The notes: generated from the sequence alone by a model not told the origin. A stretch of 40,789 bases of DNA from Acidobacteriota bacterium (GCA_028749235.1 JAQULS010000006.1:1-40789), one strand, 5' to 3'. Numbered from the stretch's first letter, positions 1 through 7,911 are shown. Translations and numbers: made by a program.

Positions 1-94
1 CCAGGGTACCGTCAAAGTCGAAGATTATAGTCGGACGGTCTGCTCCCCGGACGGGGACGGATATGGACGTTTCGGCGATTTGAAGAGAAGACAC
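1..94 (-). CDS. HAD-family hydrolase, N-terminal fragment (runs off the left edge)
   Basis: Only the first 31 codons are in the window. Read on the minus strand from GTG at 94, the peptide ends in PTIIFDFDGTL, the DxDGT motif I of haloacid-dehalogenase-fold phosphatases; its first Asp is the nucleophile of the family. The in-frame stop at 107-109 forces a start at or after this point. GTG is chosen because GAGG lies about 8 nt upstream. It follows tsaD by 80 bp in the same direction, so it could be the last gene of the mtnA-tsaD run. Phosphoglycolate-phosphatase-like is the commonest class with this motif, but the substrate cannot be told from the fragment. The roughly 20 residues before the motif are longer than in a minimal HAD protein. 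Confidence 0.72.
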   Translation of the reverse strand, partial: MSSLQIAETSISVPVRGADRPTIIFDFDGTL

Positions 95-174
95 GCGTTC
101 ATTGCCTCAATGCATTTTACCGCGAGCCGGCGGAGACTTCAATGGGCAGGCGGGCAGGGATGCGCAAGGCGCAG

Positions 175-1407
175 TCAGCGTATGAATCTTTCGGCCGCCG
201 GCCGGCGGGGATAAGCGTCCAGCTCGAGGGCCGGCGGGACCGGCTCCCCCGCTTCGAACTTGCTCAAGGCCAGGGCGCCGACCATGGCCGCGTTGTCGGT
301 GCAAAGCTTGCCCGACGGCACGGCCCAAGCCAATCCGCGCGAACGGGCCGCGGCTTCAAAGCGCGTCCGGAGCCTCTGGTTGCGGGCTACGCCGCCGCAC
401 AGGATGAGCGATTTCGGATCGACCCGCTCGGCCGCCCGAAGAAGGTTCCCGATGAGGGATTTCGTAACCGCCGCCTCAAAGCTGGCCAGGAAATCCGGCA
501 GGCGGGGATGATCCTTGGTCAGGCCGCTCTCGCGAATATGGCGGAGAGCGGCCGTCTTCAGGCCGCTGAAGCTGAAGTCCAGGCTGCGGTCGGACATGCG
601 CGGCAGGACGAACCGAAAGGCCTCCGGATCGCCCGCTTCGGCCAGCCTCTGGATGACCGGCCCGCCGGGGTAACCCAGGTCGAGGAACTTGGCGATCTTG
701 TCCAGGGCTTCACCGGCGGCATCATCCCGCGTCCGGCCGAGGAGCTCGAGCCGCAGGCGCTCGCGCAGGAGAAAGAGCGAGGTGTGCCCCCCGGAAACGA
801 TCAAGGCCAGGGCCGGGAGCGGCGTTTCCGGATGCTCCAGGAAGGCCGCTTCGATATGGGCCTGGACGTGGTCGACGCCGACGAGGGGCTTGTTGAATAC
901 GTAAGCCAGGCCCTTGGCGAACGATATGCCCACCAGGAGCGAGCCGATCAGCCCCGGGCCCTGGGTCACGGCGAAGGCATCGATGTCTCCCGCGCCGCAG
1001 CCGGCCTGGGCCAGGCTCTCGGCCACGACCGGGGCGATGGATTTCAGGTGCTGGCGGGAGGCCAGCTCGGGCACGACGCCGCCGTAGGGGGCGTGGATTT
1101 CATCCTGGGACAGGACGATGTTGGAGAGGATGCGGGGGGAGACGGCGGCAGACGTTTCGCCCTCATTGCCGCGAAGCGCGGGTGTGAGGACAGAAAGTCT
1201 GCCGCTCTCTAAGACAGAGGCTGATGTTTCGCCCTCATTGCCGCGAAGCGCGGGTGTGAGGACAGAAAGTCTGCCGCCCTCTATTACGGCGGCAGACGTT
1301 TCGCCCTCATTGCCGCGGAGCGCGGCGGTGAGGACAATCCCTCGGCTTCCCTCGATTACGGAAGCCGAGGTTTCGTCACACGAGCTTTCGATTGCCAGGA
1401 TACGCAT
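175..1407 (-). CDS. tsaD: tRNA N6-adenosine threonylcarbamoyltransferase TsaD, with a 72-residue tandem-repeat insertion
   Basis: TsaD transfers the threonylcarbamoyl group to A37 of ANN-decoding tRNAs, working in the cytoplasm with TsaB and TsaE. Family signatures are present: MRILAIESSCDET at the start, HAPYGGVVPELASRQH (105-120), the metal-binding histidines H180 and H184 in DHVQAH, CGGVARNQRLR, and CTDNAAMVGALA near the end. The usual length is about 337 residues; this one is 410. The surplus is three 24-residue tandem units (residues 12-83) between the DETSA strand and the RILSNIV strand, and 410 minus 72 gives 338. The catalytic core is intact and the frame is open, so the protein is probably functional. 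ATG at 1407 sits 3 nt after the mtnA stop with no clear Shine-Dalgarno, so translation is likely coupled to mtnA. Confidence 0.96.
   Translation of the reverse strand: MRILAIESSCDETSASVIEGSRGIVLTAALRGNEGETSAAVIEGGRLSVLTPALRGNEGETSASVLESGRLSVLTPALRGNEGETSAAVSPRILSNIVLSQDEIHAPYGGVVPELASRQHLKSIAPVVAESLAQAGCGAGDIDAFAVTQGPGLIGSLLVGISFAKGLAYVFNKPLVGVDHVQAHIEAAFLEHPETPLPALALIVSGGHTSLFLLRERLRLELLGRTRDDAAGEALDKIAKFLDLGYPGGPVIQRLAEAGDPEAFRFVLPRMSDRSLDFSFSGLKTAALRHIRESGLTKDHPRLPDFLASFEAAVTKSLIGNLLRAAERVDPKSLILCGGVARNQRLRTRFEAAARSRGLAWAVPSGKLCTDNAAMVGALALSKFEAGEPVPPALELDAYPRRPAAERFIR
1159..1374 (-). repeat. Three 72-bp tandem palindromic units inside tsaD
   Basis: Three units in exact 72-bp register (equivalent points at 1151, 1223, 1295 and a partial fourth at 1367) encode ETSA(S/A)V...LRGNEG repeats of 24 residues; units 2 and 3 differ at only 3 of 24 residues. 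Each DNA unit is a nested palindrome: outer arms CGGCAGAC / GTCTGCCG, middle arms CCTCA / TGAGG, and inner arms CCGCG / CGCGG around an AAG loop. Unit junctions also form perfect hairpins: 1269-1278 with 1288-1297 (10 bp), and 1340-1350 with 1360-1370 (11 bp), each with a 9-nt loop. Outer arms differ between units but match within each junction, which suggests compensatory change. Confidence 0.93.
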
Positions 1408-1410
1408 TGT

Positions 1411-2439
1411 TCAATCGCGCCAGGGCGCCAGGGAGGATTCGTAGGGCGGCCGGGCGACTCCCCGCTCCGTGATGATGGCCGTGATGTAGCGGGCCGGAGT
1501 CACATCGAAGGCCGGATTGCGGACGGCCGCATCCTGCGGCACGATCAAACGGCCGTTGATCTCGCGGACTTCAGCCGCGGGCCGCTCCTCGATCGGGATC
1601 AGGCCGCCGTGAGCCAAGCTGAAATCGAAGGTGCTGATGGGCGCCGCGACCGTGAAGGGAATGTCGTTTTCGTGGCACAGCACGGCCACGGAATAAGTCC
1701 CGATCTTGTTGGCCGCGTCGCCGTTGCGGGCGATACGGTCGGCTCCGACCACGGCAATCTGGACTTCGCCGGTGTGGATCAGCCAGCCGGCCGCGTTGTC
1801 GGTGATGACCTGGTAAGGGACCCCCAGGCGGCCGAGCTCCCAAGCGGTCAGACGCGCGCCCTGTAGAAAGGGCCGCGTTTCATCCGCCAGGACGCGGATT
1901 TTCTTGCCCGCCTCCCAAGCCGCCCGGATGACCCCGATGGCGGTGCCGTAGCCGGCCGTGGCCAATCCGCCCGCGTTGCAGTGGGTCAGGACCGTCGCCC
2001 CGTCGGGGATCAGGACCGCGCCGTGCGCGCCGATGCGGCGGCAGATATCTTCGTCCTCTCGATCGATGGCCATGGCTTCGGCAAGCAGCCTCTCCTGCAG
2101 GCGCGCCAGGGGAAGGCCGCGGCCCGTCTCGAAGACGCGCCGCATTCTCTCCAGGGCCCAGAAGAGGTTGCGGGCCGTCGGCCTCGTTTCCCACAGCCGG
2201 GCCTGGATGCGGTCGACTTCAGCGGCGATATCCGCCCCCGGCTTCAGCCTGATAACGCCCAGGGCGAAGCCGTAGGCCGCCGCGATGCCGATGGCCGGAG
2301 CGCCTCTGATGACCATCGTTTCGATGGCCTCGGCCACCCGGTCCTCGTCATGAAGCTCAAGGTAGATTTCCTCGAGCGGCAGGCGCCGCTGGTCGATCAT
2401 CACGACCTGGCCGTCTTTCCATTCGATCGTCGGGTGCAT
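1411..2439 (-). CDS. mtnA: S-methyl-5-thioribose-1-phosphate isomerase
   Basis: MtnA isomerises methylthioribose-1-phosphate to methylthioribulose-1-phosphate in the methionine salvage pathway, which recycles the methylthioadenosine left by polyamine synthesis and radical-SAM reactions. The sequence shows the eIF2B-like fold signatures: IRGAPAIG (44-51), [10 protein letters not shown] with the catalytic Cys154, [14 protein letters not shown], and [12 protein letters not shown] with the catalytic Asp234. The length of 342 residues is normal. ATG at 2439 has GGAG just upstream, and a perfect TATAAT lies at 2473-2478. The stop is 3 nt from the tsaD start. No other salvage genes are in the window. 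A decarboxylase two genes upstream may be a metabolic link, but that is inference. Confidence 0.95.
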   Translation of the reverse strand: MHPTIEWKDGQVVMIDQRRLPLEEIYLELHDEDRVAEAIETMVIRGAPAIGIAAAYGFALGVIRLKPGADIAAEVDRIQARLWETRPTARNLFWALERMRRVFETGRGLPLARLQERLLAEAMAIDREDEDICRRIGAHGAVLIPDGATVLTHCNAGGLATAGYGTAIGVIRAAWEAGKKIRVLADETRPFLQGARLTAWELGRLGVPYQVITDNAAGWLIHTGEVQIAVVGADRIARNGDAANKIGTYSVAVLCHENDIPFTVAAPISTFDFSLAHGGLIPIEERPAAEVREINGRLIVPQDAAVRNPAFDVTPARYITAIITERGVARPPYESSLAPWRD

Positions 2440-2472
2440 TCTCGTCTCCGCCGCAACTTCGGGCCGGGACCT

Positions 2473-2478
2473 ATTATA
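2473..2478 (-). promoter_or_regulatory. Candidate -10 box of the mtnA-tsaD promoter
   Basis: Read on the minus strand this is TATAAT, 34 nt before the mtnA ATG. No good -35 hexamer lies at 16-18 nt. It suggests mtnA-tsaD can be transcribed independently of the antiporter gene upstream. Confidence 0.45.
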
Positions 2479-2524
2479 CGGGAGTCGGGCGGTTCCGCAC
2501 AGACCTCAAGTCGGCCCCCGTCCC

Positions 2525-4000
2525 CTATTTTTTAGCCAAGGCGAAATGGGCGGCTAAAAGAAGCACGGCCGGGACGGCCAGAGCGATCCCCAGCCCGAAT
2601 CCCAGGCCTAGCAGGAGGAAGCCCAACGAAGCGGCCGCGAGGCCGGCTAAGCTCTGGGGCAGCATGGTCTTGATGTGATAGATGGGCGGGATGCCGCAGG
2701 CGATGCCCGTCATCATGGCCTTTTCGGAATAGGGAATGAGATGCTCGCCCGCCACGGCCCCGGTGATGACCGCGCCCGACATGATCGGGATCAGTCCCGG
2801 CTGGGCCTGGCCGAGGCTGAAGGCCACGGGCAGGACGAGGCTCATGGCGCCCCAGGAGAATCCCGTCGCCACCGTGATCGCGGCGGCCAGCAGGAAAGAC
2901 ATCATCGGCCAGACCGCCGGGCTCAACCAGGGACCGATCGACCCGGCCAGGAATGTCCCCGTGCCCAGGTCCCCGGCCTGGCGGGACAGGGCCGTCGCCA
3001 GGAGCATGATCAGGGACACTTCCATCATGGCCAGCACGCCGCGATGGAAGCTTCGCCGGATGTGGAGATGCGACAGGACGCCGTCGCGCCAGAGAAAAAC
3101 CGCCCCGACGATGAGGGCGGCCAGCGTCGCGCCGATCAGCCCTTCGATCGGATAGGCGTGTCGAAGAATCGCTCCCAACGACAAAGGCTCCCCCGCCCGC
3201 CGGGCAAAGACGATGCCCGTTCCGATGAGGGACGAGAAGGCTCCTCCCACGAGAATCGCCAGCGGCACGACGGCGTGGCGGGCCCGGGCGCCTTCCCCTT
3301 CGACGTCCTCGTCGGGACGGGCCGCGAAAGTTCTCTTGTCGAGACGGCTTCCAAACCAGCGGCCGGTCCAGGCAACGGCCAGGGTCAAAGCCACGGCCAG
3401 GAAAGTGTAGAGATGGTAGGGCAGGGCACGCAGAAAGAGCAGGGTTGCCGGAGCCTCGCGCCCGACCGAAGCGGCCGCGCGATAAAGCTCCGAGCTTTCG
3501 AAAGCCGACCAGGTCGAGAGAATCGCCGAGCTGGCCAGGATGGCGACCACATCCACGATGTAGGCCAGAAGCGCGGGGCTGACCCGCAGACGATCCAGGA
3601 CCGGCCGCATGGCCGAGCCGCTGATAAGAACGTTGGCGTAGTCATCGAAGAACAGCCCGGCCGAAAGCCCCCAGGCGGCCATCCGCCCTTTGCGGGGCGT
3701 CGTGAGGCCGCGCGACAGCCGGTGGGCCAGGGCGGCGTAAGCGCCGCTGGCGCCGATCATCTCCAAAAGCCCGCCGACGAGCAGGATGAAGATGACGATC
3801 TTGAGCTTGTCCACATCGATGAGCCCGGACTTCAAGGACGTCCAGAAAAAACCGGCGCTGGGGCCGAGGTGCCCTTGCCCGAGAACCAGCGCCCCGGCCA
3901 GGATCCCCAGCAGGAGAGCCAAGGGCAGACGGCGGGTGAAAACAGCGGCCAGGATCGTGACCAGGGCCGGGAGCAGGACGAGCAAGCCGGGATCCGTCAT
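2525..4000 (-). CDS. NhaC-family Na+/H+ antiporter
   Basis: A 491-residue polytopic membrane protein with roughly eleven to twelve hydrophobic segments, starting MTDPGLLVLLPALVTILAAVF. The segments ASSAILSTWSAFESSE, GFSWGAMSLVLPVAFSLG and SGAVITGAVAGEHLIPYSEKAMMTGIAC fit the NhaC/ion-transporter superfamily antiporters that exchange Na+ (sometimes coupled to an organic acid or amine) for H+ at the inner membrane. ATG at 4000 begins 4 nt after the stop of the decarboxylase gene and has no recognisable Shine-Dalgarno, so the two are probably co-transcribed and translationally coupled. The pairing fits pH or ion homeostasis linked to amino-acid decarboxylation. The exact exchanged substrate cannot be read from sequence. 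Confidence 0.82.
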   Translation of the reverse strand: MTDPGLLVLLPALVTILAAVFTRRLPLALLLGILAGALVLGQGHLGPSAGFFWTSLKSGLIDVDKLKIVIFILLVGGLLEMIGASGAYAALAHRLSRGLTTPRKGRMAAWGLSAGLFFDDYANVLISGSAMRPVLDRLRVSPALLAYIVDVVAILASSAILSTWSAFESSELYRAAASVGREAPATLLFLRALPYHLYTFLAVALTLAVAWTGRWFGSRLDKRTFAARPDEDVEGEGARARHAVVPLAILVGGAFSSLIGTGIVFARRAGEPLSLGAILRHAYPIEGLIGATLAALIVGAVFLWRDGVLSHLHIRRSFHRGVLAMMEVSLIMLLATALSRQAGDLGTGTFLAGSIGPWLSPAVWPMMSFLLAAAITVATGFSWGAMSLVLPVAFSLGQAQPGLIPIMSGAVITGAVAGEHLIPYSEKAMMTGIACGIPPIYHIKTMLPQSLAGLAAASLGFLLLGLGFGLGIALAVPAVLLLAAHFALAKK

Positions 4001-4004
4001 GATG

Positions 4005-5981
4005 TCACGCGAAGCAGTTGTCGCCCATCTGGTAACCCTGCCGGGCGAGCTCGCTCTCCTCGGCCGCCGTGACGACGCTCACCAGCCCGTCGTGCAAGCC
4101 GTGGATTTCGACGCCGTATTCGCGATAGGCGGCCAATTCCTCGATGATGCCGCGGCTAATGACCTGGCCGGGAACAAGCAGGGGGATGCCCGGCGGATAG
4201 GGCACGACCATGGCCGTGGCGATGCGGCCCTCGGATTCGCGCAGGGCGATCCTTTCGCCGTCGCAGTAAAAGGCGAAACGCGGTCGGTACCTGATCGGCG
4301 AGAGCTCGAGCTTGAACTCCCGCATGGCCTTGACGCTGTCGGCCACCCGCTGGCTTCCGCTCATTCGCTCGATGTTCTCCAGGGCGATGAACAGCCGGTT
4401 GAGCTTGCTGGTCGTGGCGCCGATGGTGATGAGGATGGTCAGGGTGTTGAAGGTGCTCTTCTCGATCTGGATGTTGTGCTTGGTCAGCAGGATCCGCTCG
4501 ATCTCCCGCGAATCGTAGCCCGACTGCGAGACGTCGATGGTCAGCTTGGTCCGGTCCAAGCGGACGTTGTCGCCGCGGACCTCGTCGGCGATCAGGTCCT
4601 TCAGGCCGAGGACCCGGAACTTCCGCAGGCTGTTGATCGACCGGCGCAGGGAATCGCCCAGGTCGAGGATCCGCTGCAGGAGGCCGAAGCCCTCCATGGC
4701 CATCTGCCGCCGGGCCACGTCCAGGCTCGCGATCATCGGGTACTGGGGGCTGGTGCTGGCGTGCATGTTGAAGTTCTCGCGGAAGAAGCCCTCGATCCGC
4801 TCGAAGTCGGGATCCTGGACGTGGATCATGGAGGCCTGGCTGAAGGCGCTCATGGTCTTGTGGGTGCTCTGGGTGGCGTAGTCCGCGCCGGCGGCCATGG
4901 CCGAGGGATAGAAGGCCGGGTGGAAGTTGGCGTAGCCGAACCAGGCCTCGTCCACGATGACCTTGATGCTCCGCCGGTGGGCCTCCTCGACGATGTCCTT
5001 GATGTCGTAGATCAGGCCGTCATAGGTGCAGTTGGTCAGGATCAGGGCCTTGACCTTTTTACCGGCCGTTCGGGCCTGGTCCATGGCCTTGATGATCGAA
5101 GCCTTGGGGACCGGCCCGAAGATGCCGAAGCGGTTGTTGACGCTGGGCTTCAAGTAGATGGGCTCGGCCCCGGAAATGACCACCCCATAGTGGACGCTCT
5201 TGTGGCAGTTGCGGTCGAGCAGGATGGCCTCGCCCGGCTTGAGCAGGGTCTGGATGAGAACCTTGTTGGCGGTGCTCGTGCCGTTGGTGGAGAAGAAGGT
5301 ATAGCGGGCGTTGAAGGCCCGAGCGGCCAGGTCCTGGGCCTCCTTGATGACACCCTTGGGATCGAGCAGGGAGTCCAGCTCCGGGACGGAGACGCTCAAA
5401 TCGGACTGGAAGACGTGGGGGCCGAAAAACTCGTAGAACTCGCAGGCGGCGGGGCTGTTCTTGACCGAATCGCCGCCGGAGTGGCCGGGCGTGTGCCAGG
5501 CGTCGCGGGCCTGCAGGGCGTATTCGCGCAGCTTTTCGAAGAAGGGCGCCTGGTCCTTGGAGCTGCGGATCTCGGCCCGGATCTTCTTGGCGATGTCCTC
5601 GTAGTCCCGGTCGGGCTTGTAGAAGTAGCCGTTGGTGTAGCCGCCGGCGCTGAACAGGGTGCAGTCGCGCTCGGCCGTGAAGAGAAAGATGTTGACCTCG
5701 AAGCGCAGGGCCAGGATCCGCTTGAAAAGATCGACGCCCTCGACGATCTCGACCGACTTGAAAGCCAGCGGCAGGCGCCATTCGGTCAGGACGGCGTGGA
5801 TGCCGCCGTCCCGGCGAAGCTCGGCTTCGGCTTCCTGCCAGGTCGTGGCGCCGATAGCCTTGAAGCCGCGGCCGCGGAGCTCGCGGAGTTCCTCCTTGAG
5901 GTCCCGCAGCTTGGGCGTCATCACCAGCAGGCGGTAGGCCGGCGGGCGATCCGGAGGACAAGAACACCTTTGGGCGGACAT
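4005..5981 (-). CDS. Orn/Lys/Arg-type PLP-dependent decarboxylase
   Basis: A fold-type I PLP enzyme of the bacterial Orn/Lys/Arg decarboxylase family, which turns a basic amino acid into its polyamine or diamine and consumes a proton. The N-terminal receiver-like wing domain covers about residues 20-140. The major domain starts near DAWHTPGHSGGD (160-171), includes STNGTSTANK (231-240) and DEAWFGY (344-350), and has the Schiff-base lysine in QSTHKTMSAFSQASM (Lys375). A C-terminal domain with PYPPGIPLLVPGQ follows. At 658 residues it is shorter than the roughly 715-755 of inducible enterobacterial enzymes. ATG at 5981 has AAGGA about 9 nt upstream; an ATG 20 codons later (MTPKLRDL) is an alternative start. 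Substrate specificity (Lys, Orn or Arg) is not determinable here. Confidence 0.9.
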   Translation of the reverse strand: MSAQRCSCPPDRPPAYRLLVMTPKLRDLKEELRELRGRGFKAIGATTWQEAEAELRRDGGIHAVLTEWRLPLAFKSVEIVEGVDLFKRILALRFEVNIFLFTAERDCTLFSAGGYTNGYFYKPDRDYEDIAKKIRAEIRSSKDQAPFFEKLREYALQARDAWHTPGHSGGDSVKNSPAACEFYEFFGPHVFQSDLSVSVPELDSLLDPKGVIKEAQDLAARAFNARYTFFSTNGTSTANKVLIQTLLKPGEAILLDRNCHKSVHYGVVISGAEPIYLKPSVNNRFGIFGPVPKASIIKAMDQARTAGKKVKALILTNCTYDGLIYDIKDIVEEAHRRSIKVIVDEAWFGYANFHPAFYPSAMAAGADYATQSTHKTMSAFSQASMIHVQDPDFERIEGFFRENFNMHASTSPQYPMIASLDVARRQMAMEGFGLLQRILDLGDSLRRSINSLRKFRVLGLKDLIADEVRGDNVRLDRTKLTIDVSQSGYDSREIERILLTKHNIQIEKSTFNTLTILITIGATTSKLNRLFIALENIERMSGSQRVADSVKAMREFKLELSPIRYRPRFAFYCDGERIALRESEGRIATAMVVPYPPGIPLLVPGQVISRGIIEELAAYREYGVEIHGLHDGLVSVVTAAEESELARQGYQMGDNCFA

Positions 5982-6013
5982 GGTTGTGATTCCTTTTAAG
6001 ATGAAAACCGTTG

Positions 6014-6019
6014 ATTATA
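6014..6019 (-). promoter_or_regulatory. Candidate -10 box for the decarboxylase-antiporter operon
   Basis: On the minus strand this reads TATAAT inside an AT-rich stretch, 32 nt before the decarboxylase ATG. No convincing -35 is visible. The remaining bases up to 6127 hold no gene that I can support. Confidence 0.45.
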
Positions 6020-6127
6020 ATACACGATCGGGCGGATAAAGAGAAGAGAGGGCTGAAGTGGATTGAAGCATTTCAAGTCCGCGACGATCGGGAGCGGCGG
6101 GGCGCGTGGATCAAAATCCATCCGCGA

Positions 6128-7099
6128 TCATTCCAGTAGACGGCTGATGGGGATCGCCCACAAGCGTTCAGCTAATTGAACGGATTGGGTCCCGTTATAA
6201 GCAAGGACCGCGGATTGGCAATGAGGCGTCCGGTCGATAAAAGCCCGTAGTCCGGTCAAATCGCTTTCCTGCCAGCGGGCGGCTGCCTTGACTTCAATGG
6301 CCATAATCTGTCGTCCGGCCTCGATGACGAGGTCGACTTCATAGCGGCCTTGCTCGTGCCAGTAGCTCAAACGCGCTTCCGGCCGATACGCCTCCAATAA
6401 AGCCGCGGCATTCTGGACGAAATATGTCTCGAAGAGAGCCCCTCGCAACAAATCATCGCGGCCCGGCTCCAAGCTCCGGACGCCGGCCAAATACGCCGCC
6501 AACCCGCTGTCCGTGAAGTGCATCTTAGGCGATTTCACCAAGCGCGAGCTCCGGTTTTTCAAGAAAGGAGGCAGGCGGCGGATAAGAAATGAAGCCTCCA
6601 AGAGATCGAGATACCGACCCGCCGTCGGGGCCTTGAGCTTGGCGTCTCTGGCCAGCGAACTGATGACAAGAACCTGGCTCGTGCGCAGGGCGGCAAGCTG
6701 GGCCAGGTTCTGGAACGCCACCAAATCGGCGATGGAAGATAACTGCCGGACATCACGCTCGACATAGGTCTGCACATAGGAGCGGAACCAATCATCCAAG
6801 CCATCGGCCGGACCGAGACAGGCGGGCGGCAATCCCCCTTTCAGGACTTCCGTCTCGGACACGGGATGGACTTCGCCCCGCCGAAGCTTCGGCGATCCGA
6901 AAAATTCCAACAGGAACGGCGGGCTCTCGATCGCTCTTCGCTGCTCTCGGCGTGTCATCGGATAAAGCGTGAAATATCCCGCCCTCCCTGCCAAGGTCTC
7001 CGAAACGTGCCCGAGAAGCGTGAGGTTGGCGGATCCGGAGAGGATGAAGCGCCCGGGGCGCCGATCGTCATCGACTAATACTCTGTCATTATTAATCAC
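6128..7099 (-). pseudogene. AAA-family ATPase / DUF4143 protein, lacking its P-loop half
   Basis: The open frame encodes the second half of the AAA_14 plus DUF4143 proteins common in mobile bacterial regions. RRPGRFILSGSANLTLL is the sensor-1-like stretch, followed by SETLAGRAGYFTLYPMT, the DUF4143 core WFRSYVQTYVERDVRQL, and the C-terminal nuclease-like LFETYFVQN...YWHEQGRYEVDLVIE...AIEVKAA. Family members are about 380-420 residues and begin with a Walker A and a Walker B motif. This frame (323 codons) starts with GTG at 7099 only about ten residues before RRPGRF, and an in-frame stop lies at 7109-7111. Only 135 bp separate it from the next gene, so the ATP-binding part has been lost, not merely missed. 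It is most likely a decayed gene. Alternatively it is a nucleotide-free remnant still expressed. Confidence 0.7.
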
Positions 7100-7102
7100 A
7101 CA

Positions 7103-7123
7103 ATAGTGTCATTTTGACACTAT
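7103..7123. repeat. Perfect 9-bp inverted repeat at the truncation point of the AAA gene
   Basis: ATAGTGTCA and TGACACTAT are separated by TTT, within an AT-rich stretch directly before the truncated AAA reading frame. It could be an operator, a small hairpin or the scar of the event that removed the 5' half. Bases 7124-7234 hold no supported gene. Confidence 0.6.
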
Positions 7124-7234
7124 ATCTGGATGTCATGCGACAGCCTGTTCGTTTTTCCTTCTTTTACAATACTTTTTCCATGCCATATTGTCTTCGATGA
7201 AGGTTTGCCCTTCCATTCTCCGGCTGGAATCGCT

Positions 7235-7618
7235 TTATTCATGGGGCTTTTCCGTTCCATAGGTCAACTGCTCCTCCCTAACTTGGAGAGTGGAACTGAA
7301 CCGCTTGGCCATGGCCGGCGAGAGAGACCTTTTGCCCCGCTCGTAATCGCTGACCATGTTCTGCCGTATTTCGAGCTTGCCGGCCAACTCACCCTGGGTC
7401 AGGCCGGCCTTGAGGCGCGCTCCGGCCAGGAGATTCCCGACACGGTTCTTCTCCATCTCCTTCCAGAACTCCGTCGACTCGATAGGGACAAGCGCATCTT
7501 CCTTCTCCACGGACAGGACGGAAACATCATATTTCTTCCGCAGCCAGTCCACAATCTCGGCGGCTTGCGCGCCCTGAATCGACAGCTCAATACGGGGCTT
7601 TTTCACGACTGCCAACAT
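7235..7618 (-). CDS. higA: XRE-family antitoxin (HigA-like)
   Basis: A 127-residue protein with a helix-turn-helix of the Cro/cI type near its C-terminus (GLTQGELAGKLEIRQNMVSDYERGKRSLS), preceded by a roughly 70-residue N-terminal part (IELSIQGAQAAEIVDWLRKKYDVSVLSVEKED) of unknown role. It follows and overlaps the toxin gene, the gene order typical of HigBA systems, where the second gene's product neutralises the RelE-like mRNA interferase and represses the operon. ATG at 7618 is chosen over the longer frame because GAGGT lies 7 nt upstream and the extra residues are only the antisense of the toxin end. The cognate operator may be the palindrome at 7856-7870. Confidence 0.82.
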   Translation of the reverse strand: MLAVVKKPRIELSIQGAQAAEIVDWLRKKYDVSVLSVEKEDALVPIESTEFWKEMEKNRVGNLLAGARLKAGLTQGELAGKLEIRQNMVSDYERGKRSLSPAMAKRFSSTLQVREEQLTYGTEKPHE

Positions 7619-7853
7619 AGTACACCTCGATGACGATCTCGTTCTTTTTGCAGGTCCAACAGGCAACGTACCGATACGTCAGATGGCAATGATATCGATC
7701 GCCGCCCAACGAGGAGAAATTTCGCCAGCCCCGTTGGATCGGTCCTTCAGCCTGCAGAACGTTTACCAGCAGATAGAGGAGCTGCCGTACGTTCGCTGGA
7801 AGCTTGGCCAAGTCGCGAGCAACCTTCTTCTTGACCAGGACCTGATAAATCAT
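7587..7853 (-). CDS. higB: RelE/HigB-family toxin
   Basis: An 88-residue basic protein: MIYQVLVKKKVARDLAKLPANVRQLLYLLV at the N-terminus, RGWRNFSSLGGDRYHCHL in the middle, and RYVACWTCKKNEIVIEVYYVGSREKAPY at the end. The last segment is the conserved C-terminal strand and Tyr/Lys-rich tail of RelE-superfamily mRNA interferases, which cut mRNA on the ribosome. The gene overlaps the antitoxin start by 32 bp. No Shine-Dalgarno precedes ATG 7853, and a -10-like box lies only 8 nt upstream, so the transcript may be nearly leaderless. Toxin-antitoxin pairs of this kind are often horizontally acquired, which fits the lower GC of the surrounding patch. Confidence 0.85.
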   Translation of the reverse strand: MIYQVLVKKKVARDLAKLPANVRQLLYLLVNVLQAEGPIQRGWRNFSSLGGDRYHCHLTYRYVACWTCKKNEIVIEVYYVGSREKAPY

Positions 7854-7855
7854 AT

Positions 7856-7890
7856 GGTTATAATATGACCATTTATATTCGGCCTGTCAA
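7856..7890 (-). promoter_or_regulatory. higBA promoter with overlapping imperfect palindrome
   Basis: On the minus strand a perfect TTGACA (7885-7890) is followed after 17 nt by CATATT (7862-7867). A TATTAT at 7860-7865 is an alternative -10 with a 19-nt spacer. The imperfect palindrome GGTTATAATATGACC (7856-7870) covers the -10, where an autorepressing antitoxin would be expected to bind. The predicted start of transcription is about 2 nt before the toxin ATG. Confidence 0.55.
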
Positions 7891-7911
7891 GTTATATTCG
7901 CGGTCAACAAA

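Noticed and set aside
1159-1374. A CRISPR-like array within tsaD
   Set aside because: The units are contiguous 72-bp tandem copies with no unique spacers, and they are coding.
3786-5999. A 737-codon plus-strand open frame
   Set aside because: Antisense to the decarboxylase, with Val/Asp/Gly/Leu-rich shadow composition.
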